Below, piece after piece: positions 59,288 through 64,000 of a stretch of 64,000 nucleotides of DNA; position 1 is the stretch's first letter; the number at the start of each line of letters is the position of its first letter. The notes under the pieces were generated by a model. It saw only the letters and a program-made list of their open reading frames with translations, had not been told where the DNA came from and did not search any database. The position numbers were made by a program, and so were the translations under genes. Origin of the DNA: Streptomyces scabiei 87.22 (lineage in GTDB: Bacteria; Actinomycetota; Actinomycetes; Streptomycetales; Streptomycetaceae); assembly GCF_000091305.1 (NCBI RefSeq), contig NC_013929.1, positions 7,316,001 to 7,380,000 of the forward strand, written 5' to 3'.

Positions 59288-59479
59288 ATGAGTCTGCCCG
59301 GATTCACCGGATCACCGGCCCGCGTGACGGCTGGTGACCGGGTCGTCCCCCAGCACATCACCTGCGAGGAGGAGCAGGGCCCGCCGTGCTCGACCCAGTG
59401 CGCGCATTCCTGGAATCCCGCCGCCTGCCGGCGCGAGTGCATCGAGGAGCGCTGCTCCGGCTCCTGGGAATGGTCATGA
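59288..59479 (+). CDS. Cysteine-rich PGF-leader peptide 2 (candidate precursor)
   Basis: A 63-residue peptide starting MSLPGF. GD at 16-17, Q22, T25, and cysteines at 26, 34, 38, 47, 51 and 56, exactly the spacing of peptide 1 and aligning with peptide 3 without a gap up to the last Cys. The tail SGSWEWS is Trp-rich. It starts 6 bases after peptide 1 ends. The core loop residues differ from peptides 1 and 3, while the leader elements and Cys are held, as in families of precursor paralogues. Confidence 0.82.
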   Translation: MSLPGFTGSPARVTAGDRVVPQHITCEEEQGPPCSTQCAHSWNPAACRRECIEERCSGSWEWS

Positions 59480-59676
59480 CCGTCCCCGGATTCGCGCGGG
59501 ACTCCGCCTCCGCCGGCCCGGGTGATCTCCTGCACCCGCAGGAGATCACCTGCGAGCGCGTCGAGGGACCGGACTGCAGGTCGCGCTGCGAAGGGTACGA
59601 CGACGCCGACGCGTGCTACGCCGCCTGCCTGGCGGACCGGTGCCGGGACCCGGCGTGGTGGGGAGGTACGCCATGA
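59476..59676 (+). CDS. Cysteine-rich PGF-leader peptide 3 (candidate precursor)
   Basis: A 66-residue peptide starting MTVPGF at ATG 59476, which overlaps the peptide 2 stop codon as ATGA. An ATG two codons upstream (59470) is the alternative. GD at 16-17, P21-Q22, T25, and cysteines at 26, 34, 38, 47, 51 and 56, same spacing as peptides 1 and 2. The tail DPAWWGGTP holds a Trp pair. Translational coupling with peptides 2 and 4 suggests balanced production. Confidence 0.82.
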   Translation: MTVPGFARDSASAGPGDLLHPQEITCERVEGPDCRSRCEGYDDADACYAACLADRCRDPAWWGGTP

Positions 59677-59918
59677 CCCTCCCCGGGTTCATCGCCGCGG
59701 CCCCCGTCCCGCCCGTTCCGCCCCTCCGGCGGGACGGCGGGGCCGGTGACCGGTTGTACGCCCAACTCGACACGCACTGCGCCACGTTGTGTTCCAACCT
59801 CTGTGCCGACGCGTGCCGGGACGTACCGCCCTACGAGGCGGGCGACTGCCTGAACCGCTGCGCGGAGGACTGCCTCACGGCCTGCCTCCCACTCGAGCCC
59901 GAGCCCGTGACCAGGTAG
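59673..59918 (+). CDS. Cysteine-rich PGF-leader peptide 4, eight-cysteine variant
   Basis: An 81-residue peptide starting MTLPGF at ATG 59673, overlapping the peptide 3 stop codon as ATGA. The linker is longer and Pro-rich (AAAPVPPVPP). GD at 25-26, Q31 and T34 keep the leader pattern. The C-terminal part differs: eight cysteines at 36, 40, 44, 48, 59, 63, 67 and 71, that is two ladders of C-x3-C-x3-C-x3-C separated by ten residues. This would place Cys on one face of each of two helices. It clearly shares the leader but has its own core. Confidence 0.82.
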   Translation: MTLPGFIAAAPVPPVPPLRRDGGAGDRLYAQLDTHCATLCSNLCADACRDVPPYEAGDCLNRCAEDCLTACLPLEPEPVTR

Positions 59919-59977
59919 ACCGGGTGGACCGGACGGACCGTCGTGCCGTCGAGCGGCCCGGAGGAGAGGGGCGTGCC

Positions 59978-60850
59978 ATGGACCCCGTGGACCTGGTCGG
60001 CCTCCGGCCGCTCATGGCACGCACCCCGGGCAGTCGCTCGGTCGTCGTCGGGGTGATCGACGGCCGTGTCGCCCTGGACCACCCCGCGTTCGCGGGCCAC
60101 GCCGTCCGGGAACTGGGCCCGGCCGCCGGTCCGGGACGGTGCGGCCGCGCCGACGTCTGCTGCGCCCACGGCACCGCCGTGGCGGGCATCCTCGCCGGCG
60201 AGGGCGGGGTCGCCCCCGGCTGCACCCTGCTGTCCCGGCCCCTCTTCACGGACCACCCCACCGACGACGGTCCCGCGACCTGTCTCTCCGGTGTGCGGAC
60301 CGGGGAACTGGCCAGAGCGCTCACGGAGATCGTCGACGCGGGCGCCCACATCGTGAACCTCAGCATGGCCCAGCCCGCGCCGTCCGGTGTCCGCGACCCT
60401 GCGCTGCAGGCGGCCCTCGACCGCGCCGCCGACCGGGGGGTGATCCTGGTGGTCGCCACCGGGAACCAGGGCCGCGTGGGCTCCTCCGTCCTCACCGACC
60501 ACCCGTGGGCCGTCCCGGTCATCGCGTACGACCGGGCCGGGCATCCGATGCCCCGGTCCAACCTGGCCGCGTCCATCGGCCGCCACGGAGTCGGTGCCCC
60601 CGGCGACCGGATTCCCGGGCCGGGCCCCGACGGTCACTCCTTCCTGCTGAGCGGCACGAGTGCCGCCGCGCCCTTCGTCGCCGGCGCCTTCGCCCTGCTC
60701 CGCTCGGCCTTCCCGCACGCCACCCCCGCTGCCGTGCGCTACGCCGTCACCCACGGCCCCGGCCCCCGGCGGTCGGTGACCCCGCCGCTGCTGGACGCGT
60801 GGGCCGCGTACCGGGCACTCCGTGGTCCCGGTGGCGTGCGGAGCCGGTGA
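59978..60850 (+). CDS. S8 (subtilisin-like) protease of PatA/PatG type, compact
   Basis: A 290-residue protein without signal peptide, so cytoplasmic. Catalytic triad: Asp28 in VVVGVIDGRVALDHPAF, His64 in ADVCCAHGTAVAGILAG, Ser228 in FLLSGTSAAAPFVAG; oxyanion Asn163 in VATGNQG. The C-C-x-H-G-T context and GVAPGCTLLSRPLF are typical of the protease domain of the PatA/PatG cyanobactin family rather than of secreted subtilisins. The PatG C-terminal domain is missing here and is encoded separately at 58031. GGAGGAGAGGGG upstream of ATG 59978 is a strong ribosome binding site. It probably cuts the leaders of the four peptides upstream; not proven. Confidence 0.88.
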   Translation: MDPVDLVGLRPLMARTPGSRSVVVGVIDGRVALDHPAFAGHAVRELGPAAGPGRCGRADVCCAHGTAVAGILAGEGGVAPGCTLLSRPLFTDHPTDDGPATCLSGVRTGELARALTEIVDAGAHIVNLSMAQPAPSGVRDPALQAALDRAADRGVILVVATGNQGRVGSSVLTDHPWAVPVIAYDRAGHPMPRSNLAASIGRHGVGAPGDRIPGPGPDGHSFLLSGTSAAAPFVAGAFALLRSAFPHATPAAVRYAVTHGPGPRRSVTPPLLDAWAAYRALRGPGGVRSR

Positions 60851-60924
60851 CACGGGGCCGTCCCGCCCCAACACCCCTCCCTGTGAAGAGATTTCGGGCA
60901 TGTGAAGAAGACGTGTCCGGAGGG

Positions 60925-60991
60925 TTGACCGTGCGTCAAGTGGACTCGTACCTTCCTGATGGCTGAAAGTTTTCAGCCATCTTGCAGCAAG
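60925..60991 (+). promoter_or_regulatory. Amylase promoter and MalR-like operator elements
   Basis: TTGACC (60925-60930) and TACCTT (60949-60954) are spaced by 18 bases, a good vegetative promoter. Just downstream, GGCTGAAA-GT-TTTCAGCC (60961-60978) is an inverted repeat with perfect 8-base arms, and CTTGC-A-GCAAG (60981-60991) is a perfect 11-base palindrome. TTGCAGCAAG also occurs before malE. Placement over the transcription start fits repression by MalR. The rest of 60851-61076 shows no gene. Confidence 0.72.
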
Positions 60992-61076
60992 AACCGGCAA
61001 GGGATCTTGTCGCACGGGCCCCTCACGGCCTCCGCTCCCCGCCCTTCGGACCCTTCAACGGAGAAGGACCCCACAC

Positions 61077-62459
61077 ATGACCAGCAGAACCCTGTCCGGC
61101 GCGCTCGCCCTCGCGGCGGGCGCGTCGATCGCCCTCACGGCACCTGCCGGAAGCGCGTACGCGTCACCGCCCGGGACCAAGGACGTGACCGCCGTCCTGT
61201 TCGAGTGGAACTTCGCCTCCGTCGCCAGGGAGTGCACCAGCACCCTCGGACCGAACGGCTACGGATACGTGCAGGTCTCGCCGCCCGCCGAGCACATACA
61301 GGGCGCGCAGTGGTGGACGTCGTACCAGCCCGTCAGCTACCGGATCGCCGGACGGCTCGGTGACGCCACCGCCTTCAAGAACATGATCGACACGTGCCAC
61401 GCGGCCGGCGTCAAGGTCGTCGTCGACACCGTCGTCAACCACATGTCGGCCGGGAGCGGCACCGGCACCGGCGGCTCGTCGTACACGAAGTACGACTACC
61501 CCGGGCTGTACTCCTCCTTCGACTTCGACGACTGCACCGCCACGATCAGCGACTACACCAACCGTGCCAACGTCCAGAACTGCGAACTCGTCACCCTCGC
61601 CGACCTGGACACCGGCGAGGAGTACGTCAGGTCGGCGATCGCCGGGTACATGAACAGCCTGCTCGGGTACGGCGTCGACGGCTTCCGGATCGACGCCGCG
61701 AAGCACATCCCCGCCGCCGACCTGGCCAACATCAAGTCGCGGCTGACCAACTCCTCCGTGTACTGGAAGCAGGAGGCCATCCACGGCTCCGGCGAGGCCG
61801 TCCAGCCGGGCGAGTACACCGGCAACGGGGACGTCCAGGAGTTCCGCTACGCCTTCGACCTCAAGCGGGTCTTCACCAACGAGAACCTCGCCTACCTGAA
61901 GAACTACGGCGAGGGCTGGGGCTACATGAACAGCTCCGTCGCCGGGGTCTTCGTCGACAACCACGACACCGAGCGCAACGGCTCCACCCTCAGCTACAAG
62001 GACAACGCCACCTACACCCTCGCCAACGTCTTCATGCTGGCGTACCCGTACGGCGCGCCCGACATCAACTCCGGCTACGAGTTCTCCTCCACCGACGCCG
62101 GGCCGCCGGACAACGGCCGCGTCGACGCCTGCTGGCAGAACGGCTGGAAGTGCCAGCACGCCTGGCCGGAGATCATGCGCATGGTCGCCTTCCGCAACGC
62201 CACCCGCGGTGAGGCCGTCACCGACTGGTGGGACAACGGGAGCGACGCGATCGCCTTCGGGCGCGGCGGCAAGGGCTTCGTGGCCATCAACCACGAGTCG
62301 AGCGGCCTCAGTCGCACCTACCGGACCTCGCTCGCGGCAGGCACCTACTGCAACGTGCAGAACAACACGACGGTCACCGTCAACGGCTCCGGCCAGTTCA
62401 CCGCGACCCTCGGCGCCCACACGGCACTCGCCCTCTACGCGGGCAAGAGCAGCTGCTGA
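61077..62459 (+). CDS. amlB: Secreted alpha-amylase, GH13 family
   Basis: A protein of 460 residues with a Sec signal peptide (MTSRTLSGALALAAGASIAL, cut after about residue 30). GH13 regions: VVVDTVVNHMS (I), GVDGFRIDAAKHI with nucleophile Asp (II), WKQEAIHG with Glu (III), FVDNHDTERNG with Asp (IV). The C-terminal beta domain ends at residue 460; there is no CBM20 starch-binding module, which many Streptomyces amylases carry. It hydrolyses alpha-1,4 bonds of starch outside the cell, giving maltodextrins for MalEFG. The gene symbol is by analogy. Confidence 0.92.
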   Translation: MTSRTLSGALALAAGASIALTAPAGSAYASPPGTKDVTAVLFEWNFASVARECTSTLGPNGYGYVQVSPPAEHIQGAQWWTSYQPVSYRIAGRLGDATAFKNMIDTCHAAGVKVVVDTVVNHMSAGSGTGTGGSSYTKYDYPGLYSSFDFDDCTATISDYTNRANVQNCELVTLADLDTGEEYVRSAIAGYMNSLLGYGVDGFRIDAAKHIPAADLANIKSRLTNSSVYWKQEAIHGSGEAVQPGEYTGNGDVQEFRYAFDLKRVFTNENLAYLKNYGEGWGYMNSSVAGVFVDNHDTERNGSTLSYKDNATYTLANVFMLAYPYGAPDINSGYEFSSTDAGPPDNGRVDACWQNGWKCQHAWPEIMRMVAFRNATRGEAVTDWWDNGSDAIAFGRGGKGFVAINHESSGLSRTYRTSLAAGTYCNVQNNTTVTVNGSGQFTATLGAHTALALYAGKSSC

Positions 62460-62481
62460 CCGGCTTGTAAGTCCTTACCGT

Positions 62482-62511
62482 TACTTTCAAGCCTCTTGCT
62501 GAAATACTTTC
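62482..62511 (+). promoter_or_regulatory. Candidate MalR-controlled promoter region before pulA
   Basis: TACTTTC occurs at 62482-62488 and 62505-62511. Between them CTTGCTGAAA (62495-62504) reads TTTCAGCAAG on the other strand, sharing CAGCAAG with the sites before malE and amlB. This suggests shared control by MalR. Confidence 0.5.
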
Positions 62512-62572
62512 GGCGGCGATACGGTCGCGCGGAGTCGGACCCACCAGAGCCGTCATCGCAAGGAGTCCATCC

Positions 62573-64000
62573 GTGATACCGAGATGGCCGGCGCCGTTCA
62601 GGCGCCGAACCACCCACGCTGGACGGGTCGCGGCGGTCGGCGCGGTCACCGTGACCGCGCTGACCGCGGCGCTCGTACAGCCACTCACCGCGGGAGCCGC
62701 CGCGCCGCCCGCGCCTCCGTCCGACGCGAAGCTGGCGAGGACCGCCGCCCGCCACGACCTCACCCGCGAGCAGTTCTACTTCGTCCTGCCGGACCGTTTC
62801 GCCAACGGCGACCGGGCGAACGACAGGGGCGGCCTGACGGGCTCGCGCCTCGCCACCGGCTACGACCCCACCGACAAGGGCTTCTACCAGGGCGGCGACC
62901 TCAAGGGCCTCACCAAGAAGCTCGACTACATCAAGGGCCTCGGCACCACCTCCATCTGGATGGCCCCGATCTTCAAGAACCAGCCCGTGCAGGGGACGGG
63001 GGCCGACGCCTCCGCCGGCTACCACGGTTACTGGATCACCGACTTCACCCAGGTCGACCCGCACTTCGGCACCAACAAGGACCTGGAGACCCTCATCTCC
63101 AAGGCGCACGCCAAGGGCATGAAGGTCTTCTTCGACGTCATCACCAACCACACCGCCGACGTCGTCGACTACGACGAGAAGTCCTACGACTACCTCTCCA
63201 AGGGCGCCTTCCCCTACCTGACCAAGGACGGGAAGCCCTTCGACGACACCGACCACGCGGGCGGCGGGAAGAACTTCCCCACCGTCGACCGGGACTCCTT
63301 CCCCCGGACCCCCGTCGTCCCGGCGGCCCAGAAGAGGACCAAGGTCCCCTCCTGGCTCAACGACCCGACGATGTACCACAACCGGGGCGACTCCACCTGG
63401 GCCGGAGAGTCCGCCGGCCACGGCGACTTCGTCGGACTGGACGACCTGTGGACCGAACGCCCCGAGGTCGTCTCCGGCATGGAGAAGATCTACGAGAAGT
63501 GGGTCCGGGACTTCGACATCGACGGCTTCCGGATCGACACCGTGAAGCACGTCGACATGGAGTTCTGGACGCAGTGGGCCACCGCGCTCGACGCGTACGC
63601 CGCGAAGAAGGGCCGCGACGACTTCTTCATGTTCGGCGAGGTCTACTCCGCCGACACCTCCGTGACCTCCCCCTACGTCACCCGGGGCCGCCTCGACTCC
63701 ACGCTCGACTTCCCCTTCCAGGACGCGGCACGGTCGTACGCCTCCCAGGGCGGCAGCGCGAAGAAGCTGGCCTCGGTCTTCGGGGACGACTACAAGTACA
63801 CGACCGACAAGGCCAACGCGTACGAGCAGGTCACCTTCCTCGGCAACCATGACATGGGCCGCATCGGAACCTTCCTGAAGCAGGACGCCCCCAAGGCCAC
63901 CGACGCCGAACTGCTCGCCAAGGACCGGCTCGCCAACGAGCTGATGTTCCTCGGACGCGGCAACCCGGTCGTCTACTACGGCGACGAGCAGGGCTTCACC
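62573..64000 (+). CDS. pulA: Secreted pullulanase-type GH13 enzyme, N-terminal part (cut by window edge)
   Basis: 476 codons are present from GTG 62573 to the window end with an open frame; the gene continues beyond. A signal peptide (HAGRVAAVGAVTVTALTAAL, cut near AGAAA) indicates export. GH13 regions: MKVFFDVITNHTADVVDY (I), DFDIDGFRIDTVKHVDMEFW with nucleophile Asp (II), FFMFGEVYSAD with Glu (III), TFLGNHDMGRIG with Asp (IV). The N-terminal EQFYFVLPDRFANGD resembles the large two-catalytic-part amylase-pullulanases of Streptomyces, which cleave alpha-1,6 and alpha-1,4 bonds. AAGGAG at 62560-62565 is the ribosome binding site. Confidence 0.9.
   Translation, partial: MIPRWPAPFRRRTTHAGRVAAVGAVTVTALTAALVQPLTAGAAAPPAPPSDAKLARTAARHDLTREQFYFVLPDRFANGDRANDRGGLTGSRLATGYDPTDKGFYQGGDLKGLTKKLDYIKGLGTTSIWMAPIFKNQPVQGTGADASAGYHGYWITDFTQVDPHFGTNKDLETLISKAHAKGMKVFFDVITNHTADVVDYDEKSYDYLSKGAFPYLTKDGKPFDDTDHAGGGKNFPTVDRDSFPRTPVVPAAQKRTKVPSWLNDPTMYHNRGDSTWAGESAGHGDFVGLDDLWTERPEVVSGMEKIYEKWVRDFDIDGFRIDTVKHVDMEFWTQWATALDAYAAKKGRDDFFMFGEVYSADTSVTSPYVTRGRLDSTLDFPFQDAARSYASQGGSAKKLASVFGDDYKYTTDKANAYEQVTFLGNHDMGRIGTFLKQDAPKATDAELLAKDRLANELMFLGRGNPVVYYGDEQGFT

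Noticed and set aside
59087..59918. Secreted defensin-like peptides exported by the Sec pathway
   Set aside because: None of the four starts has a basic region followed by a hydrophobic stretch; the N-terminus is the short M-x-[ILV]-PGF element.
59789..59977. Longer N-terminus of the S8 protease overlapping peptide 4
   Set aside because: The extension is an out-of-frame reading of peptide 4, while GGAGGAG places the start at 59978 immediately before the protease fold.
57681..60850. Lanthipeptide, thiopeptide, lasso or sactipeptide cluster
   Set aside because: No LanB/LanC/LanM, YcaO, lasso cyclase or radical-SAM protein is encoded among these genes; only PatG-type parts are visible.
1..64000. 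tRNA or rRNA genes, prophage or integrative element
   Set aside because: No cloverleaf-like sequence, integrase, transposase or phage structural gene was recognised on reading both strands by eye; a tRNAscan run could still find a tRNA I missed.

Overview
The window is a stretch of a high-GC actinobacterial chromosome, almost certainly Streptomyces. The evidence is the extreme G/C third-position bias, the frequent GTG starts, and the gene content: F420 reductase NpdG, an AfsR-type regulator, EfeUOB, an Rsm22-like protein, and a maltose operon with a LacI-type repressor. From memory, the glnE / nadE / glnA2 / heme oxygenase / maltose-operon neighbourhood resembles the core of the S. coelicolor chromosome. 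No rRNA, tRNA, insertion sequence or CRISPR array was seen. The window cuts two genes: an MMPL transporter at the left edge and a secreted pullulanase-type GH13 enzyme at the right edge.

Layout. 1-8.2 kb: MMPL transporter start, MazG-like protein, DoxX, SnoaL-like protein, aldo/keto reductase, SDR, Tat-exported PhoD phosphatase and a Gfo/Idh/MocA oxidoreductase, with four identical-core palindromes at 6980-7174. 8.2-14.5 kb: drug efflux MFS, serine hydrolase, Rsm22-like methyltransferase, GNAT, small DUF6243-type protein divergent from a TetR regulator, and a prim-pol-like protein. 14.5-21 kb: iron region, with efeO-efeB-efeU and a lipoprotein behind an iron box, PhzF-like protein, and heme oxygenase behind a second iron box. 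21-32 kb: methionine aminopeptidase, MFS, npdG, site-2 protease-like peptidase, large AfsR/SARP regulator, DrrAB-type ABC exporter, panB. 32-38 kb: MFS pump with TetR regulator and palindromic operator, an endonuclease/exonuclease/phosphatase-fold protein, a second MFS, GNAT. 37.8-48 kb: nadE, DUF305 and DUF3105 proteins, glnA2-type glutamine synthetase-like enzyme, VOC protein, PPOX-family protein, glnE. 48-57.5 kb: EamA and LysR divergent pair, PAP2 protein, then malR and malE-malF-malG-aglA. 61-64 kb: secreted alpha-amylase and pullulanase. The starch genes form one pathway: secreted amylase and pullulanase release maltodextrins, MalEFG imports them, AglA cleaves them in the cytoplasm and MalR represses. 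CAGCAAG-type elements recur before malE, amlB and pulA.

The most interesting part is 57681-60850, lying between aglA and the amylase. It holds seven same-strand genes. One is a stand-alone protein matching the C-terminal domain of the PatG (cyanobactin maturation) family. One is a compact S8 protease of PatA/PatG type. Between them are four tandem small peptides sharing an M-x-[ILV]-PGF start, a G-D-x4-Q-x2-T element and cysteine-rich C-termini; three have identical cysteine spacing (C-x7-C-x3-C-x8-C-x3-C-x4-C) and the fourth has eight cysteines in twin CX3C ladders. A further 85-residue IPGF / CGGC protein leads the set. No YcaO, LanB/LanM or radical-SAM enzyme is present. I interpret it as a candidate, to my knowledge undescribed, cysteine-rich peptide maturation system using split PatG-type parts; function is inference.
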